NCBI GenBank assembly: GCA_903889525.1
Contig: CAISXT010000063.1
Span: 1-43,120, forward strand
Length of the DNA stretch: 43,120 nucleotides
From: an uncultured Opitutia bacterium
GTDB lineage: Bacteria; Verrucomicrobiota; Verrucomicrobiia; Opitutales; UBA953
Direction of reading: 5' to 3'
Each line of letters opens with the position of its first letter. Position 1 is the first letter of the stretch. Made by a program: the position numbers and the translations under genes. Positions 14,427 to 22,098 of the stretch are shown one piece after another. The notes under the pieces are model-generated. The model saw nothing but the letters and a program-made list of their open reading frames with translations. It was not told the DNA's origin and did no database searches.

Positions 14427-16148
14427 ATGCCCGACAATACCGAACCCGAAGATATTAACGACGAGTCGCCCGAAACCGGCGAACAAACCACCCCGATCGA
14501 CCAGCGCCAACTGGCCGACGAGGCCACCAAGCGACGCAAGGAGCTCCCGCTCCTCCAGCGCATCGTCAAGCACTTCTCCAAAGACCGAGCCGTTTACCGC
14601 GAGCTCGTCATCAACGCCGAGACGCTCGAGAAGCGGGTCGCGCTCCTCACGAACGGCGTGCTCGACAAGTTCGAGATCGAGCACAAGGGCGAGAACCGGA
14701 TGGTCGGCGCGATCTTCAAGGGGCGCGTGCAGAATCTCGAGTCCGGCCTCAAGGCCGCGTTCGTGGATATCGGCCAGCCAAAGAACGCCTTCCTGCATTA
14801 TTGGGATATGCTCCCGGCTGCCAATGACTCCCAAGTCGAATTCATCCGCGACAACGAGTCCGCCGAGCAGAAGCAGCGCAAGGCGCGCTATCAGGCGAAT
14901 GACATTCCGCAGCTCTTCCCGTCCGGCTCCGACATCGTTATCCAGGTGGTGAAGGATCAGATCGGGACGAAGGGTCCCCGTTCGACGACGAACATTGCCC
15001 TGCCGGGTCGCTACCTCGTCCTGATGCCTTTCAGCGGAGCGTGCGGCGTTTCCCGTAAGATCGAGGACGACAAGGAGCGCGAGCGGCTCAAGGACATCCT
15101 CCGATCACTGACCATTCCCGAGGGGATGGGTGTCATCATCCGTACCGCCGGCGAAGGCAAGCAGGCGCGCTGGTTCGTGCGCGACTTGCACGTGCTGCTC
15201 AAGTGTTGGCAGGCGATCGTCGAGAAGATTAATGCTCCCGACCGCAAGCCCGTGCTACTCTACCAGGAGCCCGGCCTCATTGAGCGCACCGTCCGCGACT
15301 TCCTGACCGAAGAAGTTGACCGAATTCTCGTCGATAATCCCGAGGACTTTAAATTGGTCCAAGACCTAGTCGGCGTCGTCTCTCCGCGTTCCCGTTCAAG
15401 GGTCGAGCGCTACAATGACCCGATTCCCGTCTTCGAGCGCTACAATATCGAGCGGCAGATCGAGCAGCTTTTCCAGCGTCGCGTCCCACTCCCGAGCGGC
15501 GGCGAAATCGTCATCGACGAGACGGAGGCGCTCACGGCTATCGACGTCAATACCGGCGGCCACCGCGGTAAGGACGGTGCGAAGGACGGCAACTTCATCA
15601 CCCAGGCCAATCTTGAGGCGGTGACCGAAGCGGCCCGCCAAATCAAGCTCCGCAATCTCGGCGGCCTCATCATGATTGATACCATCGACATGAAGAACCC
15701 GAAGGACCGGAAGAAGGTCTACGACCGGCTGTGCGAAGCGATGGAGGACGATCGGGCGAAGCACCAAATTTTGCCGATCTCGCAGCTCGGCGTGCTGCAG
15801 ATGACGCGCCAGCGCCATACGGAGTCGAATACGACCTCGATGTACACGGCGTGCCCCCATTGTCAGGGGCGCGGTATCGTGAAGAACCCCCGCACGGTCT
15901 CCGTCGAGATCCAGCGCAAGCTGCTCAGCACGATTCGGCGTCTCCGTGAAGCTGTCGGTCCAGATAATGAACTGGAGATCAACATTCTCCTGCACCCCAT
16001 CAATCTCGAGCGGATTATCACTGAAGACCGCGAGTTTTTCCGCGACCTGATGAAGTCCTGCAAAGTTCGCCTCGGCACCAAGCCGGATCCGACCTACAGC
16101 ATCGAAGCCTTCAAACTCTTTGATGGTGCCGGCAAGGAACTACGCTGA
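14427..16148 (+). CDS. rng: Ribonuclease E/G family endoribonuclease
   Basis: The 573-residue product has an acidic N-terminal extension of about 35 residues, a helix KRRKELPLLQRIVKHFSKD, then the S1 domain region (NRMVGAIFKGRVQNLESGLK). The catalytic centre shows LTAIDVNTGG and MIDTIDM, whose aspartates bind Mg, and the zinc-link CPHCQGRG. It ends soon after the small domain and lacks the long C-terminal scaffold of E. coli RNase E, so it is RNase G-like. The enzyme cuts single-stranded RNA, favouring 5'-monophosphate ends. It forms a tight pair with rodA and ends in a strong terminator. Confidence 0.93.
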   Translation: MPDNTEPEDINDESPETGEQTTPIDQRQLADEATKRRKELPLLQRIVKHFSKDRAVYRELVINAETLEKRVALLTNGVLDKFEIEHKGENRMVGAIFKGRVQNLESGLKAAFVDIGQPKNAFLHYWDMLPAANDSQVEFIRDNESAEQKQRKARYQANDIPQLFPSGSDIVIQVVKDQIGTKGPRSTTNIALPGRYLVLMPFSGACGVSRKIEDDKERERLKDILRSLTIPEGMGVIIRTAGEGKQARWFVRDLHVLLKCWQAIVEKINAPDRKPVLLYQEPGLIERTVRDFLTEEVDRILVDNPEDFKLVQDLVGVVSPRSRSRVERYNDPIPVFERYNIERQIEQLFQRRVPLPSGGEIVIDETEALTAIDVNTGGHRGKDGAKDGNFITQANLEAVTEAARQIKLRNLGGLIMIDTIDMKNPKDRKKVYDRLCEAMEDDRAKHQILPISQLGVLQMTRQRHTESNTTSMYTACPHCQGRGIVKNPRTVSVEIQRKLLSTIRRLREAVGPDNELEINILLHPINLERIITEDREFFRDLMKSCKVRLGTKPDPTYSIEAFKLFDGAGKELR

Positions 16149-16170
16149 CCTGACGGACAAGTTTAACGAA

Positions 16171-16205
16171 AAGACCCCGGGGCTATCCCCGGGGTCTTTG
16201 TTTTA
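16171..16205. terminator. Strong bidirectional terminator
   Basis: AAGACCCCGGGG (16171-16182) pairs with CCCCGGGGTCTT (16187-16198) around CTAT and is followed by TGTTTTAG on plus; on minus TTCG follows a stem already ending in CTT. It lies between convergent rng and the metal ATPase gene and probably serves both. Confidence 0.85.
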
Positions 16206-18113
16206 GCGCTTGGGTCGGTAGCCCAGGAGCCGCAGCCCATTGAGGCAGACAAGGACCGTACTGCCTTCGTGCACCGCGACGCCGAGGGTCAGTGGGGCGC
16301 GATTGAAGACCACATAGGCGGCCATACCGAGGGCTGCACCGATGGAGACGATGATATTGAAGCGGATAGCCGCTCGGGCGGTGCGGCTGAGCTCAATGGC
16401 GTCCACTAAGCGGCCGATACGGTCATCGGTGAGGACGAGGTCGCTCGATTCGAGGGCGGCATCGCTCCCGCGGCCACCCATGCCGATGGCGACGTCAGCT
16501 GCCGCGAGGCTCGGGGCATCGTTGACGCCATCGCCGACCATGGCGACGACGTGGCCTTCGGCTGAGTAGCGACGGATGGCAGCCATCTTGGCATCCGGGG
16601 TGAGGGAGGAGGCATAGCTTTGCACGCCGACTTGCTTGGCCGCCGCCGAGGCGGCTTCTTCGCGGTCGCCGGTGAGCATCACGGTACGGATTCCTCGCTG
16701 ATGCAGGGCGGCGAGGGTCGGGGCGCTCTCGCCGCGGATCTGGTCGACCAAGGTAGCCCGCACGATGACGGTGCCATCGGATGCCCACACTTCGCTCACA
16801 ATGGCGCCGGTAGCCATCGGAGCGGGCGGCAGGTCGAGTCCGCCGACGAACTCGCGGGTGCCGACACTCCAGCGGGTGCCAGCGACGGAGCCGGCGACCC
16901 CTTGGCCGGGGGAATTGGAAAGACCAGTCACAAGGATTTGCACCGCACCTTCTTTCTGGCAGGCCTTGACCACGCCGGCGGCGAAAGGGTGGGTCGTGCC
17001 AGACTCCAGCGAGAGGAGGGCGTTGAGTGCGCGTTGCCGGTCGGCGCCTGCAGGGAAGACTTCCAGTGCGGCCACTTCCGGCTCACCCGCGGTGAGTGTG
17101 CCCGTTTTATCGAAGCAGACGCAGTCGACGTCGGCCAGCCGCTCCACGGCGGCGCCTCCGCGGAAAAGGATGCCGTTACGGGCGCCTGCGGCGATGGCCG
17201 CGAGCACGGCAGAGGGCACCGAGAGCACCAAGGCGCAGGGGCTCAGCACCACCAGCAGTGTCATGGAGCGGTACAATGCCGAACCCTGCCCTCCAGTGAT
17301 GGGCGAGTCTGTCATCGCTATCAGCCCCATGAAGAAGAGGGCGGAGGCGGATAGGGTGAAGATCGCGTAGGTATCGCCCCAGCGGTCAATGGTGCGCTGC
17401 GCGGGGGCTTTGCTTTCTTGGGCTTCGCGGATGAGGCGAACGATGCGCTGCAGGGCGCTATCCACTTCCGCCTTCGTCACGGTGACGACCAAGCGCCCCC
17501 ACGTGTTAAGGGTGCCGCCAGCGACCTCCGATCCAGGCTTCTTGGCGGCGGGTTTGGCTTCCCCGGTGAGGTTGGATTCATCCACGGCGCTTTCCCCGGC
17601 GAGCACCTTGCCGTCTGCGGGGATGAGTTCGCCTGGCAGGATGACAACGCGGTCGCCTGGGCGCAGTGAGGCCACGGAGATTTCTGTTTCGGTGTCATTT
17701 TCGCCCAGTAGGCGGGCCTTTTTAGGGGCACGGTCGAGCAGGGCGTCGATGGCGCCGCGCGTCCGATCCATGGCGAAATGCTCGAGGGCGCCCGCCGTGG
17801 AGAAGAGGAAGAGAAGGAGGGCACCCTCGGCGCGAGCATCGACGACCCACGCGCCTGCGGCGACGACCAGCATGAGCAGGTGAACATCGATGCGACGCTG
17901 CTTTAGTGAGGCCCACCCGTCGATCGCCGCGTCCCATCCGCCCGCCAAGCAGGAGGCGCCGACGAGCAGGAGTGCCCACAGATCGTTATCGCCGCCGATA
18001 CGCGATACGACCAATGAAAGCAGTCCAAGGACGCCGCTGGCGCCGGCCAGCAGGGCGAGTTTTTTCCATTCGCCCGCTTCTTCGTGAGCATGGTCGGCAG
18101 GATGATCGTGCAT
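16203..18113 (-). CDS. P1B-type heavy-metal transporting ATPase, SPC subgroup (P1B-4-like)
   Basis: The 636-residue product has the P-type core: LTGEAKP in the actuator domain, DKTGTLTAGE phosphorylation site, THPFAAG and GDGVNDAPSLAAAD in the ATP-binding domain. The metal-site helix reads SPCALVLS rather than CPC, and the last helix carries HEGSTVLVCLNGLRLL. Both mark the P1B-4 subgroup, which exports Co, Ni, Zn or Fe and has no N-terminal ferredoxin-like metal domain. A His/Asp-rich N terminus (MHDHPADHAHEE) may bind metal. The ATG at 18113 is chosen; an in-frame TTG at 18134 would add seven residues. The metal transported is not decided by sequence. Confidence 0.93.
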   Translation of the reverse strand: MHDHPADHAHEEAGEWKKLALLAGASGVLGLLSLVVSRIGGDNDLWALLLVGASCLAGGWDAAIDGWASLKQRRIDVHLLMLVVAAGAWVVDARAEGALLLFLFSTAGALEHFAMDRTRGAIDALLDRAPKKARLLGENDTETEISVASLRPGDRVVILPGELIPADGKVLAGESAVDESNLTGEAKPAAKKPGSEVAGGTLNTWGRLVVTVTKAEVDSALQRIVRLIREAQESKAPAQRTIDRWGDTYAIFTLSASALFFMGLIAMTDSPITGGQGSALYRSMTLLVVLSPCALVLSVPSAVLAAIAAGARNGILFRGGAAVERLADVDCVCFDKTGTLTAGEPEVAALEVFPAGADRQRALNALLSLESGTTHPFAAGVVKACQKEGAVQILVTGLSNSPGQGVAGSVAGTRWSVGTREFVGGLDLPPAPMATGAIVSEVWASDGTVIVRATLVDQIRGESAPTLAALHQRGIRTVMLTGDREEAASAAAKQVGVQSYASSLTPDAKMAAIRRYSAEGHVVAMVGDGVNDAPSLAAADVAIGMGGRGSDAALESSDLVLTDDRIGRLVDAIELSRTARAAIRFNIIVSIGAALGMAAYVVFNRAPLTLGVAVHEGSTVLVCLNGLRLLGYRPKR

Positions 18114-18253
18114 GCCGTCAATCTGTGCATCCAACTCATCGGGTCAACCTTGCGTGGGCTCACGGAGCGTATCGATTTCACGGTTACGCATCGTCGGCGG
18201 AACGGATTTTTAGCGCATCGGCTGACACGCTTTCGCGACACCAAAGTTTCCTC

Positions 18254-18282
18254 TTGCGCAAGCGCAACTTATGCTTATCAAT
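18254..18282 (+). promoter_or_regulatory. Promoter-like sequence with palindrome before the tandem-RHH gene
   Basis: TTGCGC (18254-18259) is followed after 16 bases by TATCAA (18276-18281). The -35 hexamer is half of an inverted repeat TTGCGC-AA-GCGCAA (18254-18267). A palindrome over the -35 box could be an operator for the downstream DNA-binding protein. The hexamers are only fair matches. Confidence 0.4.
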
Positions 18283-18304
18283 CTTACTAAGAGTTAACCG
18301 CAAC

Positions 18305-18700
18305 GTGACGAACCGAACCGAAACCCCGAGCGAAAGTCTCATCACCGTGTCGCTTCCCCCGAAGCTCCACTCTGAAGCAGTCGCCTTTCAGCATCGGTCC
18401 GGATTCAGCACCTTGAGCGAAGTGATTCGTCACGCGCTCGATCGTTTCGATGACTCTCGTCCTTCCCTGGAGACCACTCGGTCGCGCCAGGTTTCTTTCC
18501 GCGTACCGTCGGAGCTCCGTACTCGTATCACCCGCCAGGCGCGTAACGCCCGGGTGAGCGTGGGGCGAATCGTCAGGGTGGCGCTTCAGGCGTTGCCCTC
18601 AAACCCAACAACGATCCAAAAAAAGGACACAACTATGGCTAAAAAGAAGGCTGCTGCTAAGAAGAGCGCCAAGAAGGCCACCAAAGCTAAGAAGAAGTAA
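18305..18700 (+). CDS. Tandem ribbon-helix-helix-like DNA-binding protein with Lys/Ala tail
   Basis: The 131-residue product, from a GTG start, shows two similar units. Unit 1 (about 11-48) reads LITVSLPPKLHSEA..FSTLSEVIRHALDRF. Unit 2 (about 61-98) reads RQVSFRVPSELRTRI..VSVGRIVRVALQAL. Each has a polar beta strand, then two helices, as in Arc/MetJ-type RHH repressors, which normally dimerise. Residues 111-131 (MAKKKAAAKKSAKKATKAKKK split by function) form a Lys/Ala tail like histone H1-type tails. A strong ribosome-binding site and ATG lie inside the gene before that tail. The longer frame reaching back to 17906 overlaps the metal ATPase antisense and is rejected. The function as a regulator or nucleoid protein is inferred. 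Confidence 0.75.
   Translation: MTNRTETPSESLITVSLPPKLHSEAVAFQHRSGFSTLSEVIRHALDRFDDSRPSLETTRSRQVSFRVPSELRTRITRQARNARVSVGRIVRVALQALPSNPTTIQKKDTTMAKKKAAAKKSAKKATKAKKK
18621..18700 (+). CDS. Possible separately translated 21-residue Lys/Ala peptide
   Basis: AAAAGGA (18621-18627) lies seven bases before an ATG at 18635, the best Shine-Dalgarno arrangement seen near any start in this window. The frame is the same as the tandem-RHH gene, so the peptide equals its last 21 residues: ten or more lysines with alanines and nothing else of note. It could be made on its own as a small basic nucleic-acid-binding peptide, or the site may be accidental. Confidence 0.45.
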
Positions 18701-18758
18701 TTCTTCCTAGTCTTTTCCGTCCCTCGGGGCGGATGGCGCCGGCACCCCCGGTTATAAC

Positions 18759-18791
18759 AAGGACCCTCGCAAGGGGGTCCTTTTCTTTTTT
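18759..18791 (+). terminator. Intrinsic terminator after the tandem-RHH gene
   Basis: AAGGACCC (18759-18766) pairs with GGGTCCTT (18775-18782), followed by TTCTTTTTT. It separates this gene from icd. Confidence 0.85.
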
Positions 18792-18871
18792 CCCACATTC
18801 CTGGAGGCGCGGTTAGCGTATAGGCTTGAAATCGGCCCCCCGAACACGGTTTCTTATTAGCCTTAGACCTC

Positions 18872-20125
18872 ATGAGCACCCCTGCATCCGGACGTATCAC
18901 TATCGCTAACGGCAAACTGACTGTCCCCGATCATCCGGTGGTTCCCTTTATCGAGGGCGACGGCACCGGCCCTGATATCTGGCGCGCCTCCGTTCGGGTT
19001 ATCGATGCCGCGGTCGCCAAGGCTTACGCTGGTAAGCGCAAAATCGAGTGGCTTGAAGTCCTCGCCGGCGAAAAGTCCTTCAAGCAGACGGGCGACTGGC
19101 TGCCGGAAGCAACCTTGACCGCTTTCCGCGACTACCTCGTGGGCATCAAGGGTCCGCTCACCACTCCCACCGGTGGCGGTATCCGCTCGCTTAATGTCGC
19201 CCTGCGTCAGCAGCTCGATCTCTACGTCTGCCTCCGTCCCGTGCAGTGGTTCATCGGGGTGCCTTCGCCCGTGAAGCATCCCGGTAAGGTCGACATGGTT
19301 ATTTTCCGCGAGAACACCGAAGACATCTACGCCGGGATCGACTTCGAGGCGGGGTCCGAAGTTGCGTTGAAGACGCTCGACTTTATCAAGACCAACTTCC
19401 CGAAGGAGTTTAAGAAAATCCGTTTCGGGGCTGAGCAGCCAGAGACCGTGGGCTTGGGCATCAAGCCGGTCTCTCGCCCGGGTTCGGAGCGCCTGATCCG
19501 CTCCGCTCTCCAGTACGCCATCGCGAACAAGCGTAAGTCGCTCACCCTCGTCCATAAGGGTAATATCATGAAATACACCGAGGGGGCGTTCATGAAGTGG
19601 GGCTACGATCTCGCCAAGAGCGAGTTCGGTGCCGAGGAAATCGACGGTGGGCCTTGGTGCAAGATTCCGGAAGGCAAGCCTGGTGCGGGCCTCATCATCA
19701 AGGACGCCATCGCGGACATCACCCTGCAGCAAATCCTGACGCGCCCGACCGATTTCGATGTCATCGCCACCCTTAATCTCAACGGCGATTACCTCTCCGA
19801 TGCCCTGGCGGCGCAGGTGGGCGGCATCGGGATCGCCCCTGGCGGCAACATCAATTACCTGACCGGTCACGCGATCTTCGAAGCGACCCACGGCACGGCG
19901 CCGAAGTATGCTAACAAGGATGTCGTCAACCCGGGTTCGGTCGTTCTCTCCGGCGAGATGATGCTCCGCTACATGGGTTGGATTGAGGCTGCGGATCTCG
20001 TGCTGAAGGGTCTCAATGGTGCCATTGGCGGCGGCCGCGTGACCTACGATTTCGCACGCCAGATGCAGGGTGCGACGGAGATCAAGTGCTCTGAGTTTGG
20101 CGACGCGATCATCGCGTCGATGTAA
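18872..20125 (+). CDS. icd: NADP-dependent isocitrate dehydrogenase
   Basis: The 417-residue product matches the homodimeric E. coli-type Icd. [13 protein letters not shown] carries the isocitrate-binding serine that AceK phosphorylates in enterics. [11 protein letters not shown] and [13 protein letters not shown] are active-site motifs. [17 protein letters not shown] holds the Lys-Tyr pair that gives NADP preference. It makes 2-oxoglutarate in the TCA cycle, which also feeds the glutamate needed by the proline and arginine genes here. No aceK is in the window. A hairpin terminator follows. Confidence 0.97.
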   Translation: MSTPASGRITIANGKLTVPDHPVVPFIEGDGTGPDIWRASVRVIDAAVAKAYAGKRKIEWLEVLAGEKSFKQTGDWLPEATLTAFRDYLVGIKGPLTTPTGGGIRSLNVALRQQLDLYVCLRPVQWFIGVPSPVKHPGKVDMVIFRENTEDIYAGIDFEAGSEVALKTLDFIKTNFPKEFKKIRFGAEQPETVGLGIKPVSRPGSERLIRSALQYAIANKRKSLTLVHKGNIMKYTEGAFMKWGYDLAKSEFGAEEIDGGPWCKIPEGKPGAGLIIKDAIADITLQQILTRPTDFDVIATLNLNGDYLSDALAAQVGGIGIAPGGNINYLTGHAIFEATHGTAPKYANKDVVNPGSVVLSGEMMLRYMGWIEAADLVLKGLNGAIGGGRVTYDFARQMQGATEIKCSEFGDAIIASM

Positions 20126-20150
20126 GCGACTCGAGATTTTTACAGATCAT

Positions 20151-20197
20151 CTGGTTGGCCATCCCCTAGTCCTTGGGGCTTGCCAACAGGTTTTTTG
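20151..20197 (+). terminator. Intrinsic terminator after icd
   Basis: CTG and TTGGC (20151-20159 with one bulge) pair with GCCAA and CAG (20182-20189). After an internal loop CCCC pairs with GGGG. A T6 run follows at 20191-20196. Confidence 0.75.
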
Positions 20198-20227
20198 GGG
20201 GCAAAACAGAGAGTCACAACCCTATCC

Positions 20228-20989
20228 ATGAAGCACACCCTCACCGCCCTCGCCCTCGCCGCTTTTGCTGCCGGCGCCTCCGCCCAGAACGCCCCGGCTC
20301 CCGTGGCCGCCGCTAACACCGACATCGCCGTCCGCGGCAGCGTCTCCTGGAATGGAAAGAATGTCTTTCGCGGCATCGATCGTTCCGACTCCGCCGGGCT
20401 CGTGCAGTCGGCCGTCACCATTGAATACAATATCCCTGGTTTCACCGGCGTCTCGACCTACCTTAACTTCTTCAACGCCGATGGCGTTGAGCGTACCTAC
20501 ACCCTCGGTGCCAAGACCGACTCGCCTTACGGTATCCTCGATGTCGGCATCCAGCGCCTGACTTCGCCTTCCGTTCGTACGCTCGCTTCCAACGGTTTCA
20601 CGCAGCTTCGCTCCAACAACGAAATCTACGTTGGCACGACCCTGTCCGCCGTCGCTTTCAAGCCTTCGGCTTACGTCTACTACAGCAACGATCTTAAGCA
20701 GTACACGCTCGAGCTCGCCGGCTCCAAGAGCTTCGCTGGTTCCAGCGTCGGTCTTTCGGGCTTCGATATTGTCGCCAAGGTTTACGGCGGCTACAGCAAC
20801 GCCTCGGCCAGCACTTACGACGTTAAGAACGCCTATGAGTACTTGGGCGCCTCCGCTGACCTTACCCGTGCCGTTGGCCAGGGTGCCGTGTTGGGTGCTG
20901 GCGTGAATTGGGCCTATAACACCGATGGCCGCGCCCCGACCGCTGGTTCTTCGGCCTGGGTTCGCGTTTTCGCTAACTTCAAGTTCTAA
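20228..20989 (+). CDS. Small outer-membrane-type protein of unknown function (TIGR02001-like)
   Basis: The 253-residue product begins with a clear signal peptide (MKHTLTALALAAFAAGASAQ). The mature part starts with strand-like DIAVRGSVSWNGKNVFRGID and continues with alternating aromatic strands (GVSTYLNFFNADG, YVYYSNDLKQYTLELAGSK). It ends WVRVFANFKF, a C-terminal Phe typical of beta-barrels. The spaced 'NVFRG..S' pattern resembles the TIGR02001 family of putative outer-membrane proteins. The start at 20228 is chosen for the signal peptide. It is transcribed alone between two terminators. No ligand is known. Confidence 0.8.
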   Translation: MKHTLTALALAAFAAGASAQNAPAPVAAANTDIAVRGSVSWNGKNVFRGIDRSDSAGLVQSAVTIEYNIPGFTGVSTYLNFFNADGVERTYTLGAKTDSPYGILDVGIQRLTSPSVRTLASNGFTQLRSNNEIYVGTTLSAVAFKPSAYVYYSNDLKQYTLELAGSKSFAGSSVGLSGFDIVAKVYGGYSNASASTYDVKNAYEYLGASADLTRAVGQGAVLGAGVNWAYNTDGRAPTAGSSAWVRVFANFKF

Positions 20990-21017
20990 GCCCTCCCTTA
21001 TAAGGGGACGGTAATCC

Positions 21018-21053
21018 GGGGGGCGCAGTTTAGGCTGCGCCTCCCTTATTTTT
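21018..21053 (+). terminator. Intrinsic terminator after the small outer-membrane gene
   Basis: GGCGCAG (21022-21028) pairs with CTGCGCC (21035-21041), extended by one G-U and two G-C pairs, and is followed by CTTATTTTTGG. Confidence 0.75.
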
Positions 21054-21138
21054 GGCTTATTTTGCCCATACCTCCCTACGGGTGTATTCGAGTGTTGACG
21101 GAGGGGGGCCCTTTCTCATGTTCCCGCTTTCCCTCTTT

Positions 21139-21570
21139 ATGAAGACCACGCTAGCCAAGAACGTGCAGCTCAAGGACAAGACCTGGTATGTCGTTGACGC
21201 CAAGGACCAAGTCCTGGGCCGTATTGCCGTCAAAATCGCCAACATTCTCCGCGGCCGCCACAAGCCCACCTACACCCCCCATGTCGACACGGGTGACTAC
21301 GTCATCGTGATCAACGCCGACAAGGTGCGCCTCACCGGCTCTAAGGAAGAGGACAAGACGTACATGTTCTTCACCGGCTGGGTGGGTACCGCCTACCGTC
21401 GCACGGCTGCCGCCATGCGCACCCGTCGCCCTGAGTTCTTGGTCACCCACGCCGTCAAGGGCATGCTCCCCAAGAACCGCCTCGCCAATGACATGCTCCT
21501 TAAGCTGCGCGTCTACGCCGGCGACAAGCACGAGCACGCCGCTTCCAACCCGATCCCGTTCAAGGGTTAA
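21139..21570 (+). CDS. rplM: 50S ribosomal protein L13
   Basis: The 143-residue product matches L13 in length and in motifs: WYVVDAKDQVLGRIAVKIANIL near the N terminus (split over the conserved VDA..LGR), YVIVINADKVRLTG and AVKGMLPKNRLANDMLLKLRVY. It binds 23S rRNA early in large-subunit assembly. The ATG at 21139 is chosen because L13 starts just before the WYVVDA strand; the open frame upstream reaches into the preceding terminator. It is paired with rpsI 18 bases downstream, the usual order. Confidence 0.97.
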   Translation: MKTTLAKNVQLKDKTWYVVDAKDQVLGRIAVKIANILRGRHKPTYTPHVDTGDYVIVINADKVRLTGSKEEDKTYMFFTGWVGTAYRRTAAAMRTRRPEFLVTHAVKGMLPKNRLANDMLLKLRVYAGDKHEHAASNPIPFKG

Positions 21571-21588
21571 TCTATCCTCCTCTTTGCA

Positions 21589-21987
21589 ATGAGCGCCAAG
21601 TCCCCCGCCATCACCGCCGTCGGCCGTCGCAAGACCGCTTCGGCCCGCATCCGCCTGACCCGCGGCACCGGCACCATTTCCATCAACGGTAAACCTGCCG
21701 AGGAGTACCTCTACACCGAGGCCCTCGTTAAGGCTGCCACGTTGCCCATCCGTACCGCCGGCCTCGAAGGTCAGGTGGATGTGATCGTCCTCGTCATCGG
21801 CGGCGGCCCTAACGGTCAGGCCGGAGCCATCTCCCATGGCCTTGCCCGTGCCATCCAGAAGATGGACCCCACCCTGCGTGCCCCTCTCAAGAAAGAAGGC
21901 CTGCTGACCCGCGACGGCCGCATGCGCGAACGTAAGAAGCCCGGCCGTCCTGGTGCCCGTAAGCGTTTCCAGTTCTCCAAGCGTTAA
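21589..21987 (+). CDS. rpsI: 30S ribosomal protein S9
   Basis: The 132-residue product has AVGRRKTASARIRLTRGTG at the N terminus, GLEGQVDVIVLVIGGGPNGQ in the middle and the basic C-terminal tail KKPGRPGARKRFQFSKR that reaches the decoding site in known ribosomes. It is co-transcribed with rplM and ended by a strong terminator. Confidence 0.97.
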   Translation: MSAKSPAITAVGRRKTASARIRLTRGTGTISINGKPAEEYLYTEALVKAATLPIRTAGLEGQVDVIVLVIGGGPNGQAGAISHGLARAIQKMDPTLRAPLKKEGLLTRDGRMRERKKPGRPGARKRFQFSKR

Positions 21988-22014
21988 TCCGCGGCGAGAC
22001 AGGAATCCACGAAG

Positions 22015-22038
22015 GCCCCGGCACCCCGGGGCTTTTTT
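22015..22038 (+). terminator. Intrinsic terminator after rpsI
   Basis: GCCCCGG (22015-22021) pairs with CCGGGGC (22026-22032) and is followed by T6 (22033-22038). Confidence 0.87.
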
Positions 22039-22098
22039 GTTGCCCAGTTTTCTGTGTCCATTCCGCCAATCGTCATCTAATAACCACACACTCAAGCT

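Noticed and set aside
17906-18304. Upstream extension of the tandem-RHH frame
   Set aside because: It lies antisense to the metal ATPase start and reads as Arg/Pro-rich sequence; the RHH-like region begins after the GTG at 18305.
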